DNA of 64,000 nucleotides from Nitrincola iocasae (GCF_008727795.1 NZ_CP044222.1:992001-1056000), one strand, 5' to 3'. Shown: positions 25,446-34,364, counted from the first letter of the stretch. Numbers and translations are program-made. Notes: generated by a model from the letters alone, not told the origin.

Positions 25446-28364
25446 ATGAACTCTCAGAATGCTCCCATACATGTAGTCCCTCATTGGCTGATGCGATGCT
25501 TTGGCGCTGAATCTGTTACTTGCCATCTGGTCGGTGATGATTTGCAGGTGGTGACGAAGTGTGATGAAAAGTACCTGGTTCTTGCAGCTTCGCTGGCTAA
25601 TGAAGCAAGTCTTCAGGAGGGCGTATTCTTTGCCAGGCTAGAGTTGCAAACCAATATTGGACGCAAATCGATTCCAGGTTTGCGCAAGAAAGATGCCCAG
25701 GCGCTGTTCTGGTGGATGCGTGAGCACTGGCTAAGGCAGGTGGCACCAGAGGTAGTAATAGCGGCAGATGAAATTCGCACCCTACTGACCCAAGGCTATC
25801 CCCGACAGTCTCGGTTGAAAGCGGCTAGGGCATTGGCACAGCAAGCTTTGTCGCGTTTTGTTCGAGTACCTGATCCAGAATGGTGCGCGGATGTCCAAGG
25901 TGTCCCTTTCAAATGGGTAGCTGCTGTCGCTGGGTGGCAAGATGATGACTTGGAGAAGTTACGCCAGAGCTATGTAGCTCGTCAACTGCAGCGCTACGCA
26001 GGTTACTTTGATGCAGTGGAGAGTCTGCCGCTTACTGAATGTCAGCGTCAAGCCTGTGTAGTGGATGAAGATAACAATCTGGTGCTGGCTGGGGCAGGCA
26101 CGGGAAAAACGAGTGTAATGGTTGGCCGTGCCGGGTATCTGATCAAGAGTGCCCAGGCCCAGGCCAGTGAGATTTTGATGCTGGCCTTTGCCAACAAGGC
26201 TGCAGCCGAGATGCAGGAGCGCATCGACCACCGGCTGGGCAAGTGCGGAATTACCGCCAGTACGTTTCACAAACTGGGTAAAGAGATCATTGCGAACGTA
26301 GAGGGGCAGCAGCCCTCTCTGTCGCCATTGGCGGAAGATGATAAAGCCTTGGCTCTGCAGGTGAGTCAGTGGTTTGAGGAGCACCTGAAGGCGCCGGTAT
26401 ATCAGCAGCTGGCGATCAAATATTTTCAGCACCATCTCTACCCAGCGGTAAACCCCTTTGATTTTGAGTCGGAGGGAGAGTATTTCGACTATATTCTGGC
26501 CAATGATATTCGCACACTGAAAGGTGAAGTGGTTAAAAGCCTGGGTGAATGTCTACTGGCTAACTATCTGTTTAGGCAAGGTATTGAATACCAGTATGAG
26601 CCCGCCTATGAGCATAGGACGGCCAGCTCACTGTATCGGCAGTATCAGCCGGATTTCTACCTGCCTGAGCATGGGATCTACATTGAGTATTTCGGTATTG
26701 ACCGGGAGGGTAATACCGCGCCCTATGTAGATCATGAAAAGTACCATCAGGGTATGGACTGGAAGCGCCAGCTCCACACTGAAAAAGGTACTCGTCTGAT
26801 AGAGCTGTACCACTACGAATTGCAAGAAGGTGTACTGTTTGACACCCTTGATGCGCAGTTGGCTGAGTTGAATGTGGAATATCAGCCACTCCCGCCAGAA
26901 GCAGTATTGGCGACGTTGCGTGAGTTCGGCGCCATAAGTAGTTTTGCAATTCTGTTGGCGGATCTGCTAAAACGCTATCGTGCCAATTGCTACGAGCAAA
27001 AGCAGGTAGAAGCTGTTATCGCCGATGCCAAAAACCCGGAGCAGGTGGATGCGGCGTTGAATCTTCTTCGCCCCATACTGAATGACTATCAGGCTCTCCT
27101 GGATCGTGAAGGGCAGATTGACTTCGATGACATGATCGGCAAGGCCATTCAGTATGTTCGGCAGGGGCGTTTCCGCAGTCCCTGGCGCTATATCCTGGTA
27201 GATGAATTTCAGGATATATCCGAAGCCCGTGCGCGGTTAGTCCGCTACCTGCGAGATGCTGTAAAGGATTGCTCGCTGTTTTGTGTCGGAGATGACTGGC
27301 AGGCTATCTATCGTTTTACTGGCAGTGATCTGAGCTTTACAACAGCATTTCGTGAAAAATTCGGCGCCACGAAGGTAACCGCTCTTGATCTTACTTTTCG
27401 ATTTAACAGTGGCATCAGTGATGTAGCAACAGGGTTTGTGTTGCAAAACCCAGTACAGATACAGAAGCAGCTCAATACCCAGGAGAAGGTGAAACACCCT
27501 ACGGTATCACTTCTCCGGGCGGACAACCGGCCCCAGCAGAGCCCTGAGGAGCCAGGTCGTCTGGAAAAAGTGATATCTCGCATAGCTGACATAGCCGAGC
27601 CAGGCAGTAGTGTCTATCTACTGGGGCGTTATGGATTCAACCTTCCAGATAGGAAGGAATTACAGTGGCTCGCAGCACGCTATCCCTCAATAACGCTGGC
27701 GTGTCATACAGTTCATGCATCCAAGGGCAAAGAGGCGGACTACGTCATCGTTCTTGGCCTGGAGACTGGAAAGTTTGGTTTCCCTTCCGGGAAAACTACA
27801 CATCCACTGCTTGAAGCCTTGCTCCCGCCGCTGGAAGACTACCCGCACGCCGAGGAGAGACGTCTGCTGTATGTAGCGATGACGCGGGCCAGATGTCGAG
27901 TGTACCTGATTGCTGATATGGCTGTTGCTTCGGGTTTTGTTGTGGAGCTTCTGATGGGTGATTATGAGATCGATCTGAACGAATTCTCGACCTCACTCAG
28001 CCAGCAATTGCTGAACCTTCTCAAATGCATGAAGTGCAAGACTGGAACCATGGTTCCGAGACAAGGGCCGTTCGGGCGCTTCTTTGGCTGTAATAAATTC
28101 CCGCTCTGCTCTCATAAAGAACGAGGGTGTGAGCGGTGTGAATCACAAATGCGCCGCGCTGGGCGCTTCAAGATCTGTATCAACCCCGATTGCTCAAGCT
28201 GGGTCCCCGTTTGCCCGCAGTGCGGTGCAGAAATGGTCCGGCGGAAAGGTCGATATGGTCAGTTTTGGGGGTGCAAGAACTATCGGAATGAAGGTGAGTG
28301 CTGTAAGCATACGGAAAATGAAATTATATTTGATGAAAATTTACTGATTCCGGAGAGTCCTTGA
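25446..28364 (+). CDS. UvrD/HelD-like helicase with PD-(D/E)XK-like insert and C-terminal zinc fingers
   Basis: 972 residues. The N-terminal 200 residues are HelD (helicase IV)-like. Walker A is LAGAGTGKT near residue 214 and motif II VDEFQDIS near 585. Helicase motifs later include CHTVHASKGKEADYV near 756 and VAMTRAR near 812. Between the 1A domain and motif II lies an insert (about 365-450) with GECLLANYLFRQGIEYQYEP, PDFYLP and IEYFG, which reads as a PD-(D/E)XK nuclease core. The tail (about 860-970) holds three topoisomerase-type CxxC zinc ribbons. It probably unwinds and may cut DNA. First gene after tRNA-Pro, so either island cargo or defence-like. Confidence 0.82.
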   Translation: MNSQNAPIHVVPHWLMRCFGAESVTCHLVGDDLQVVTKCDEKYLVLAASLANEASLQEGVFFARLELQTNIGRKSIPGLRKKDAQALFWWMREHWLRQVAPEVVIAADEIRTLLTQGYPRQSRLKAARALAQQALSRFVRVPDPEWCADVQGVPFKWVAAVAGWQDDDLEKLRQSYVARQLQRYAGYFDAVESLPLTECQRQACVVDEDNNLVLAGAGTGKTSVMVGRAGYLIKSAQAQASEILMLAFANKAAAEMQERIDHRLGKCGITASTFHKLGKEIIANVEGQQPSLSPLAEDDKALALQVSQWFEEHLKAPVYQQLAIKYFQHHLYPAVNPFDFESEGEYFDYILANDIRTLKGEVVKSLGECLLANYLFRQGIEYQYEPAYEHRTASSLYRQYQPDFYLPEHGIYIEYFGIDREGNTAPYVDHEKYHQGMDWKRQLHTEKGTRLIELYHYELQEGVLFDTLDAQLAELNVEYQPLPPEAVLATLREFGAISSFAILLADLLKRYRANCYEQKQVEAVIADAKNPEQVDAALNLLRPILNDYQALLDREGQIDFDDMIGKAIQYVRQGRFRSPWRYILVDEFQDISEARARLVRYLRDAVKDCSLFCVGDDWQAIYRFTGSDLSFTTAFREKFGATKVTALDLTFRFNSGISDVATGFVLQNPVQIQKQLNTQEKVKHPTVSLLRADNRPQQSPEEPGRLEKVISRIADIAEPGSSVYLLGRYGFNLPDRKELQWLAARYPSITLACHTVHASKGKEADYVIVLGLETGKFGFPSGKTTHPLLEALLPPLEDYPHAEERRLLYVAMTRARCRVYLIADMAVASGFVVELLMGDYEIDLNEFSTSLSQQLLNLLKCMKCKTGTMVPRQGPFGRFFGCNKFPLCSHKERGCERCESQMRRAGRFKICINPDCSSWVPVCPQCGAEMVRRKGRYGQFWGCKNYRNEGECCKHTENEIIFDENLLIPESP

Positions 28365-28569
28365 AAATGGATTTAAACCTGTGCTTTCTTGCCCCATGCT
28401 GCAGCCCATAAAAAATGGACCATGCTAATACGGAACCGGAAGCCTGCACAGGGCTGCTTTATCATTGTGCTCGGCCACCGTTGGAGGGCAGGTGGTTAAA
28501 TGGGTTTGGCATTAGTCTGGGGCGGCAATCAAAAATAGACTTCTACAAAACCCATCTCATCTGTGAGAC

Positions 28570-29508
28570 TCATCTTGGCGTTTCAGTTTGCTTTAAGTAC
28601 TCGTTCTCAATCAGGGATTCTACCATTCGATTGAGAGTCATGTTTTGGTCATGTGCCATTTGATCCAGTTTTCTTTTTACGTCTTCACGAAGTACCAAGT
28701 TGCAAACCTTTTTGCCTTGACGACTATCGCGGAGCTTTTTCTGATGCCAGGCCTTGTTGAAATTGTGGCAAAAAAGCTTTTTGGAGTCTGGTTGAGTTTC
28801 CCAACAGTCGTAAACTGCGTAGATAGATAAATATTTTTCTTTGAGGTTTACCGGTGAAAATTCGGAAGTCGCAGGTGAGTTGTCATACCTTACCGGCGTA
28901 TTGCGATGTGAGATATAGTCCCATGCCCAAGCGCACTGTTCAGCATCATCCTGTTTTAACCATGAGAAGGGATTGCGGGCATTATATATATACGCCCACC
29001 TTTTCTTTAACTCATCAATCAATAGTCGCTGCCATTCCATTGGTTGGCCAACGCGATCAAAGAACTTGATGATTTCTTCGAATCTTTCATTCGAACTAGC
29101 AGGTGAGCTTTTCAACTTTAGGTTTTTATAGGGCGTTGTTACGGATACTTGTTGACCTCTGAATGGTTGAGTAGTTGGGTGGTCTGGGGATGCAAAAAAA
29201 TGTGATTTTGAAATGACTCCCCAAAACCAAAAGCAAGCTCGTTCATTATCCTGAAGCCAGCTGAGCTCCTTTTGTGGCAGTAAGCTTTGTCCGGCCGAGG
29301 TCAGAAGATCGTCAACTATGTGGTTTTTCTGTGCCGTATCATATTCCATATAGGCGATTATTCTGTTGATGATATTGGCACCCTCTTGGCCTATATCCAC
29401 TATTGTTGTAGGGACTTCAATATTTCTTCCAGCAAGAGCTCTTAAGCAAGACTCAACCAGTCTTTTATCATCCCCGGGAATGAGTTTAACGCCTTTAAAT
29501 GTGTTCAT
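28570..29508 (-). CDS. Unknown protein with C-terminal ribbon-helix-helix-like DNA-binding segment
   Basis: 312 residues, family not recognised. The first 260 residues have no motif I can name; they contain repeated W-rich helices (ACFWFWGVIS near 90, CAWAWDYIS near 190). The last 45 residues (VCNLVLREDVKRKLDQMAH, then NMTLNRMVESLIENEYLK) fit a ribbon-helix-helix: a beta strand followed by two helices. A regular array of AAGT-n-ACTT sites precedes the gene, which fits self-repression. No clear ribosome site. The gap 28365-28569 to the helicase gene holds nothing I can identify. Confidence 0.7.
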   Translation of the reverse strand: MNTFKGVKLIPGDDKRLVESCLRALAGRNIEVPTTIVDIGQEGANIINRIIAYMEYDTAQKNHIVDDLLTSAGQSLLPQKELSWLQDNERACFWFWGVISKSHFFASPDHPTTQPFRGQQVSVTTPYKNLKLKSSPASSNERFEEIIKFFDRVGQPMEWQRLLIDELKKRWAYIYNARNPFSWLKQDDAEQCAWAWDYISHRNTPVRYDNSPATSEFSPVNLKEKYLSIYAVYDCWETQPDSKKLFCHNFNKAWHQKKLRDSRQGKKVCNLVLREDVKRKLDQMAHDQNMTLNRMVESLIENEYLKQTETPR

Positions 29509-29522
29509 TTGTAGTTGCTACT

Positions 29523-29586
29523 AAGTCACTTTTAAGTAAAATAAAAGTAATTTAAGCATTATTGTGAAGTAACTTACAAGTAATTA
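29523..29586. promoter_or_regulatory. Phased operator array, AAGT-n-ACTT-type sites at 11-bp spacing
   Basis: Sites begin at 29523, 29534, 29545, 29567 and 29578, i.e. spacings of 11, 11, 22 and 11 bp, all on one face of the helix. The first and fourth are perfect 9-bp palindromes (AAGTCACTT, AAGTAACTT). The array covers positions -15 to -78 relative to the start of the leftward gene with a ribbon-helix-helix tail. It looks like an operator filled cooperatively by that protein. Confidence 0.6.
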
Positions 29587-29723
29587 TTTTGTGGTTTTAT
29601 TGTAGTAATAGTTGGCTTGATGCCTTGAATATAGGGGGTTTCAGTAGATAGTTGTAATTAATTTAACTCTAAAAACATTAAAGCCATAGAGCAATGCAAA
29701 GAAGTGGATGACAAATCAGAAGA

Positions 29724-29754
29724 ACACACCAGGCTTCATTTAGGCCTGGTGTGT
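29724..29754 (-). terminator. Hairpin behind radC
   Basis: Arms 29724-29734 and 29744-29754 pair perfectly over 11 bp and stand 20 bases after the radC stop on the minus strand. The T-run is weak, so termination strength is uncertain. Confidence 0.5.
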
Positions 29755-29774
29755 CATGCCAATGAGCAAAATAG

Positions 29775-30272
29775 TCAACACCACCCCCTTTCCGCAAACG
29801 ACACAGTCCCCTCATGTCCAACCACTACATGATCCAGAACTCGCACTTCCACTGTATCCAACGCTTGCTTGATTCGATCCGTAATCTGTCGATCTGCCTG
29901 GCTGGGCTCAGGTTCGCCCGAAGGGTGGTTGTGAACCAGTATGACGGCTGCCGCATTCTGGGCTAAGGCTTCCTTGACCACTTCACGTGGATAAACGCTG
30001 GCGCTATTGATGGTGCCACGGAACATTTCAGAAAACTGGATAATTCGATGGCGGTTGTCCAGCATCAATATGCCAAACACCTCATGCTCATAGTCCATCA
30101 GCAGGGTTTGTAAGCACCGGTGTACCTCTCCCGGTGAGTCGATTTTCCGGCCACGTGCTAATCGCCGTTTCGCCAGTAGTTTTGCCAAACGCATCAGTTC
30201 AGTGTCAGTTACGGGCTCGGTGACGACATAAGTGCCGGGTAATTCACCGGCACGTAAATTAGTAATATTCAT
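29775..30272 (-). CDS. radC: RadC-family JAB/MPN domain protein
   Basis: 165 residues, short RadC as found on plasmids and integrative elements: it lacks the N-terminal HhH domain of chromosomal RadC. The metalloprotease-like JAMM signature is intact: VILVHNHPSGEPEPSQAD near residues 113-130 with the upstream glutamate in IIQFSEMFRGTI. No real role in repair is established. Last gene of the leftward cassette 29775-33771, a grouping (radC, DUF932, RDF-like, yqaJ) that recurs on mobile elements. Confidence 0.9.
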   Translation of the reverse strand: MNITNLRAGELPGTYVVTEPVTDTELMRLAKLLAKRRLARGRKIDSPGEVHRCLQTLLMDYEHEVFGILMLDNRHRIIQFSEMFRGTINSASVYPREVVKEALAQNAAAVILVHNHPSGEPEPSQADRQITDRIKQALDTVEVRVLDHVVVGHEGTVSFAERGWC

Positions 30273-30326
30273 TATTGGTTGACTCCATGATTACAGAATG
30301 TGGGTATGCTTTGAGCCTGGTCGTGA

Positions 30327-31136
30327 TCAGGCAGCGATGGACCCGGATTTGAGTGCGGCAAAGTGTTCCGTTAATTGCCAGAGTGCGCGGTTTAAACGCA
30401 CATCTTCGGTCACTGAGTGGATGGCACGAGTGCGGGTATGGCGACCGGTTGCAGAGCGACCGGCTAAGCCGCCTTTCATCAGGTTTTCCTGGGTGCGGTT
30501 AAATACTCGCCAGAGGTTGCTATCACGGTCTTCAGGTCGGCGAGCTTGTAGAATGGCTTCCGGTGTCACCGGGCTGAGTTCTTTCCAGTCTTCCCCGTAG
30601 CGCAGGGTTAGAGCTGATTGTGCGTATAGCTGTGATTCGTCTTCGGTCAAGCGCATTGCTTGAAACCGCTCAACGCTTTCAGTGATAGACGGGGCTTCAT
30701 CAATCAAAGCCAAAGAGCCCTCCAGTATCTGATCAACGACTTTATTGCCATGACGAACACGGATGCCACCCATGGTGCCAACGGGCGTGACCATGCCATT
30801 GCTGCAGATCAGCCTGAATAGTCCTAAGTCCAATTGGTAGGCAGCGGTGCGATTGTGGCTATTGGTTAATACCAACTCAGCTACGCTATCACCGACCTGG
30901 ATCTGTCTGGCTGGGTCTTGACGGAATCGCACCATATGGCGGGTGGTATTGCGCTGCTGTGGATCTCTGACACGGGTTTGCTGCGCACGCACTGGAAACC
31001 AGCCTTCATCCTGCAAGGCTTCCACTACGGCAATAGTGGGTACGAAGCCATAACGTTCAGATACGGCTTGATCAGGGGCAGTGGCAAAAATTACTGGCGC
31101 TAGGGTGTTAAGCTGTTCTGTTGATAAGGTATGCAT
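30327..31136 (-). CDS. DUF932 protein (plasmid/phage type)
   Basis: 269 residues. It matches DUF932 by the N-terminal SERYGFVPTIAVVEALQDEGW, VRFRQDP, ELVLTNSHNRTAAYQLDLGLFRLICSN (two runs, near 90-115) and the C-terminal NLWRVFNRTQENLMKGG near 212. The family is widespread on plasmids and phages with no agreed function. It lies in the leftward cassette, between radC and the RDF-like gene, and has GGAGAGAGA just before its ATG. Confidence 0.85.
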   Translation of the reverse strand: MHTLSTEQLNTLAPVIFATAPDQAVSERYGFVPTIAVVEALQDEGWFPVRAQQTRVRDPQQRNTTRHMVRFRQDPARQIQVGDSVAELVLTNSHNRTAAYQLDLGLFRLICSNGMVTPVGTMGGIRVRHGNKVVDQILEGSLALIDEAPSITESVERFQAMRLTEDESQLYAQSALTLRYGEDWKELSPVTPEAILQARRPEDRDSNLWRVFNRTQENLMKGGLAGRSATGRHTRTRAIHSVTEDVRLNRALWQLTEHFAALKSGSIAA

Positions 31137-31164
31137 GGTCTCTCTCCTGGGTATAAAAAGGGCA

Positions 31165-31199
31165 TAAAAAAGCCCCTGTGGAATGCATCCATCAGGGGC
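31165..31199 (-). terminator. Terminator behind the RDF-like gene
   Basis: GCCCCTG (31172-31178) pairs with CAGGGGC (31193-31199); read leftward the stem runs into TTTTTT. It separates the RDF-like gene from DUF932. Confidence 0.7.
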
Positions 31200-31244
31200 G
31201 TTAGTTTCAGTTTGCTGTTTGATTGGTCAGTGTGTGGAAACGGG

Positions 31245-32165
31245 TTAGGTTTGCGCTGTGCTGACCCGGTTAGATTTGTCCGTAAGTTTTTGTGTTAGCG
31301 TGTGGGAGGGGTTGCTGCGTTTATGCCGAACCCCTGATACCTGAGTGGTTGCGGGTGCTGTATTTTGGTCCGGGTAGAACTCTTCGACAATGGCGGCGGC
31401 ATCCTCTTCCTGCTCTTCAAAATCCCCATTGGCAAATCCCTGTTGAGCGGCTGCATCTAAGGCTGTCTGATCAAAACCAGCCGCCTGCCGGTCCTGAGCC
31501 ATTTGCTGTGCACCCGCCAGTGTGGCTTCCAGATCCAGTTCTTCACGCAGGGTGATGTCGACATAGTAAATGGGGGTGCCATGGCTTTGCCGAGTTGATT
31601 TACCGCGCAAGCGTAACTCCAGCGGCAGACACGCCAATTGATTATTGGAGATGGCTTTAAAGTAGGCTAACCGTGCGGCGAGGGTGCGAATGGAATTAAA
31701 CCCCGTGGTCCTGAAGATGAAGGTTCCGAGCGGATCATCCGAGCCGATCAATACATTCAAGCGAGCATAGGGTTTACAGTGACCACCCTGAGCCAGTTCA
31801 CAGACATCAGGGCCAGGGCAGGGGAGCGTTTGCATCTCACCTTTAAGACGGCGACGGCATTGAACGCCATCCCCAACACAGAGAGGCCGAGCCGTATTGC
31901 GATCAAACAGCGCATATTCAGCCCGAAGGTTCAGATCGGGGTCATTGAACAAAAACCTGATGGGAATACGCCGGAGTTTGCCCTGTTGATTATCACGCAG
32001 CTGTTCATCCAGGGGATGCGGTAACCAGCCATCGCGGGTTTGAATCTGTGAGGTGAGGGTAAACTGATCATCCTTTTTCGGTAAGCGTTTGCCGTCTTTT
32101 TCGATTACTTTCCCTATAGTGATACGACCGAGAATGGGCGGTGTAATAGCTAGGCCTTTCAGCAT
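31245..32165 (-). CDS. Putative recombination-directionality-factor-like / metal-binding protein of mobile elements
   Basis: 306 residues. The family is usually named hydrolase or metal-binding protein and resembles phage RDF proteins. Visible features: the N-terminal GLAITPPILGRITIGKVIEKDGKRLP (two runs), IPIRFLFNDPDLNLRAEYALFD near 65-85, and a cysteine cluster CRRRLKGEMQTLPCPGPDVC (about 104-123) followed by GHCKPYARLNVLIG. The last 80 residues are acidic and low in structure. It sits between yqaJ and DUF932, as it does in several plasmid and ICE cassettes. Biochemical role unknown. Confidence 0.7.
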   Translation of the reverse strand: MLKGLAITPPILGRITIGKVIEKDGKRLPKKDDQFTLTSQIQTRDGWLPHPLDEQLRDNQQGKLRRIPIRFLFNDPDLNLRAEYALFDRNTARPLCVGDGVQCRRRLKGEMQTLPCPGPDVCELAQGGHCKPYARLNVLIGSDDPLGTFIFRTTGFNSIRTLAARLAYFKAISNNQLACLPLELRLRGKSTRQSHGTPIYYVDITLREELDLEATLAGAQQMAQDRQAAGFDQTALDAAAQQGFANGDFEEQEEDAAAIVEEFYPDQNTAPATTQVSGVRHKRSNPSHTLTQKLTDKSNRVSTAQT

Positions 32166-32198
32166 GGTGAGCCTCCATGAAATCCAGAGAGTGGGTAT

Positions 32199-32226
32199 TA
32201 AAAACGGACCCTCGCCGAGGATCCGT
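32199..32226 (-). terminator. Terminator behind yqaJ
   Basis: Arms 32204-32213 and 32217-32226 (one mismatch) enclose GCC; leftward the stem runs into TTTTTAAT. Confidence 0.6.
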
Positions 32227-32257
32227 GGTATGAGGTGCTAGGTGTAATCTGAGCAGA

Positions 32258-33319
32258 TCAGCGGCTATGCACCACAAACCGCCGACTACCGGGCTTTAGG
32301 GTTTGGTAGGTCTTTACCAGATCAGGCTGCTCTTGCTTCAGTCGAGCCAGATCCACTCCCTGACTATCCACAGAGCGTTTCCAGGTAATGCGGCCTGTCG
32401 CAAAAGCCGCTTCACTGAATTCGCCCATGGCTTGTTGCAGTGTATGTTTTAGTTGAGCCTCGGCGGTATTAGCCTTGGCCAGCTCAGAACGTACTGACTG
32501 TAACTGAGTAAAAAGCGCTGAGTACTCCTGATGGTCTGTCAGGTCCAACACCTCGCGATTGTCATGAGGGTAGAGCGCTCGTAAAGCGCGATCTGCTGAA
32601 TCGCTGGCATCGGCAGGTGGCGCAGTGTCATCGGTCACGTATTGCCAGAAATCTTGCTCCAATGAAATAAGCCGCTCAATTAACGCCTCATCTCGCTCAA
32701 TCCTGAAAATGCGTAACTCCTGACCACCGACTAGCACAGCGACATCGGCTGCCTGTTGGCCAGTGACTGCCAGCTGGTGCATGATTTGAAGCTGCACGTA
32801 TTCCGGCACGCCATCACGCCAAAGCTTAGCGCCATTAATCCCGGCTGTTTTACACTCTAGGATCTGTACGTCATCTGAGCCGATCACCTCTCGATCTAGA
32901 TTAGCCAGCATCCAGGGGTAGTCCGAGTGCTGCAGCACAGCATTAACCCGGCGGACACGATGAGCCGTTCGCTGGGCATATTGTTCTGCCACGATGGGCT
33001 CCAGTAGCGTGCCCCAGAAGATTGGGCTATCAGCCTGATCAATAGTTGCATCCGTATCGCCAGAGCCTGACTTCAGGCGTCCGGTTTTTTCCATCCAGAG
33101 TTCAAGCTGTGATTTATACGGATTGAGCCCAACTGCCGCCGCGGCATCTGAGGCACCGATACCCGTTTGACGCACAGCCAGCCAAGTAGATCGATCCATG
33201 CTACGTGTATTAACTAACCGGTGAGCACGTGCATGGCGACGGTGTGCCGGAGAAGGGGTTTTGCTAATAATGGCAGGAACGGCGTTTGCGTTAGCCTCTA
33301 GGCTGTTGTGATGTGACAT
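32258..33319 (-). CDS. YqaJ-family viral recombinase (PD-(D/E)XK exonuclease)
   Basis: 353 residues. The YqaJ fold spans about 45-240: WLAVRQTGIGASDAAAAVGLNPYKS (two runs, 46-70), FWGTLLEPIVAEQYA near 100, MLANLDREV near 135 and ILECKTAG near 150, giving the glutamate, aspartate and E-x-K catalytic residues. The C-terminal part is a coiled-coil-rich helper. Such nucleases resect double-strand ends for single-strand annealing in phages and conjugative elements. No RecT/Bet partner is visible in the window. Confidence 0.9.
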   Translation of the reverse strand: MSHHNSLEANANAVPAIISKTPSPAHRRHARAHRLVNTRSMDRSTWLAVRQTGIGASDAAAAVGLNPYKSQLELWMEKTGRLKSGSGDTDATIDQADSPIFWGTLLEPIVAEQYAQRTAHRVRRVNAVLQHSDYPWMLANLDREVIGSDDVQILECKTAGINGAKLWRDGVPEYVQLQIMHQLAVTGQQAADVAVLVGGQELRIFRIERDEALIERLISLEQDFWQYVTDDTAPPADASDSADRALRALYPHDNREVLDLTDHQEYSALFTQLQSVRSELAKANTAEAQLKHTLQQAMGEFSEAAFATGRITWKRSVDSQGVDLARLKQEQPDLVKTYQTLKPGSRRFVVHSR

Positions 33320-33349
33320 AAAACCTCCAGTACCCTGCAGACGGCATAA

Positions 33350-33369
33350 AGCCCAGCCAATGCCGGGCT
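33350..33369 (-). terminator. Hairpin behind the zinc-ribbon gene
   Basis: AGCCCAGC (33350-33357) and GCCGGGCT (33362-33369) pair with one mismatch around CAAT; leftward it runs into TTTATG, a weak terminator. Confidence 0.5.
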
Positions 33370-33444
33370 GTAATCGAAAGAGGGCGATGATTATGAAAAT
33401 AGGATGTTCTGGGAAAGAATGAGCTTTCTAGAGTGGTTCTGGTA

Positions 33445-33771
33445 CTACTCGACGCGGAAGGTGGTGCCGCAATCGGCACAGGCAGCATTATCGAGCACAC
33501 GCTGATCCAGCGTATCTCCAATTTTGGATCCGGCGACACTCCCAGCGACGCAGCCAATCAGTCCACCAATAATAGCGCCTGATAAACTGCCCAGTGCAAT
33601 TCCCACCGGTCCACCGACAAAGCCTACCGCTGCACCAGCTTTGGCCCCTGTTGTTGCGCCAGCAACACCACTGGCTGTTCCAGCCACTCCACCGGCAGTG
33701 GCTGCCACCTTGCGCGCCACATGGCGTGACATAATGTGCGTTGACCCGCATGACGGACATTGAATAGACAT
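33445..33771 (-). CDS. Zinc-ribbon protein with glycine-zipper middle
   Basis: 108 residues from the internal ATG 33771, which has GGAGG at seven bases; the longer frame lacks this. A CPSCG knuckle at residues 5-9 and CADCG near 99 form a split zinc ribbon. Between them about 75 residues are glycine/alanine/valine-rich (GGVAGTASGVAGATTGAKAG near 27-46, GGLIGCVAGSVAGSKIGD later), as in glycine-zipper membrane proteins. It probably sits in or on the membrane. Function unknown; first gene of the leftward cassette, divergent from alpA. Confidence 0.7.
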   Translation of the reverse strand: MSIQCPSCGSTHIMSRHVARKVAATAGGVAGTASGVAGATTGAKAGAAVGFVGGPVGIALGSLSGAIIGGLIGCVAGSVAGSKIGDTLDQRVLDNAACADCGTTFRVE

Positions 33772-33850
33772 AGAGACCTCCGAGATTGTTAACACATACA
33801 CGAGCTATGGCTCGTAAGGACAGCAAGTGCCGTACTCAAAAAGGTGATAT

Positions 33851-33878
33851 AGATCTGAAATTTTTTTAAATCAGATCT
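33851..33878. promoter_or_regulatory. Inverted repeat in the divergent zinc-ribbon/alpA promoter gap
   Basis: AGATCTGA (33851-33858) and TCAGATCT (33871-33878) are perfect inverted copies around an A/T-only centre. It lies 70 bases before alpA and 80 before the leftward gene, and is the best candidate for an AlpA or XRE operator. Confidence 0.4.
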
Positions 33879-33948
33879 CAGGGCGTCTCAAGTAATTTCT
33901 TATCGGGTTGCGCCATTGCATGAGTTAATCTGCGATGGAGAAAAAATC

Positions 33949-34143
33949 ATGAAACTCTTAAGACTACCCGATGTTCTCAATGCCACTGGCCTTTCACGTT
34001 CAAGCTTGTACCGTAAGCTTGATGATGGCTCTTTTCCAACATCCATACGTATTAGTCAGCGCTCAGTAGCCTGGTGCGAAGAAGAGGTGCAGCGCTGGAT
34101 CGAAGAGCGAATTAACGAGCGGGAGGTCAAGCCAACTGCGTAA
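33949..34143 (+). CDS. AlpA-family helix-turn-helix regulator
   Basis: 64 residues from the ATG that follows GGAGAAAAA; the frame opens 11 codons earlier without a ribosome site. MKLLRLPDVLNATGLSRSSLYRKLDDGSFPTSIRISQRSVAWCEEEVQRWIEERI in three runs is the classic AlpA excisionase-like fold. AlpA proteins activate integrase or excision genes of integrative elements. Its presence supports the view that this region is a mobile element. Confidence 0.9.
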   Translation: MKLLRLPDVLNATGLSRSSLYRKLDDGSFPTSIRISQRSVAWCEEEVQRWIEERINEREVKPTA

Positions 34144-34156
34144 TCATTCCGTCTAT

Positions 34157-34182
34157 CTGCTGAGGTGAGTCAGCAGCTTTTC
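34157..34182 (+). terminator. Terminator behind alpA
   Basis: CTGCTGA (34157-34163) pairs with TCAGCAG (34170-34176) around six bases, followed by CTTTTCTTTTT. Confidence 0.7.
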
Positions 34183-34364
34183 TTTTTATCAATCTTGTTT
34201 TTCTAGATTACCCGACCTGTGATGCAGTCGGAAATGCCGTGAAGTAACGGTGATAAAGGGCGAAATGCAGGCAGTCGATACCCCATCGTGCCTGTATAGG
34301 AATATAAAAGCCTCCCCCCTCTCTAGGCATTAACACTGCCAAGTTATTCATACTATATGCAAAA

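Noticed and set aside
29523..29586. Short regular repeats considered as a CRISPR-like array
   Set aside because: Units are about 9 bp with 11-bp period, with no spacers of normal size and no cas genes; an operator array fits better.
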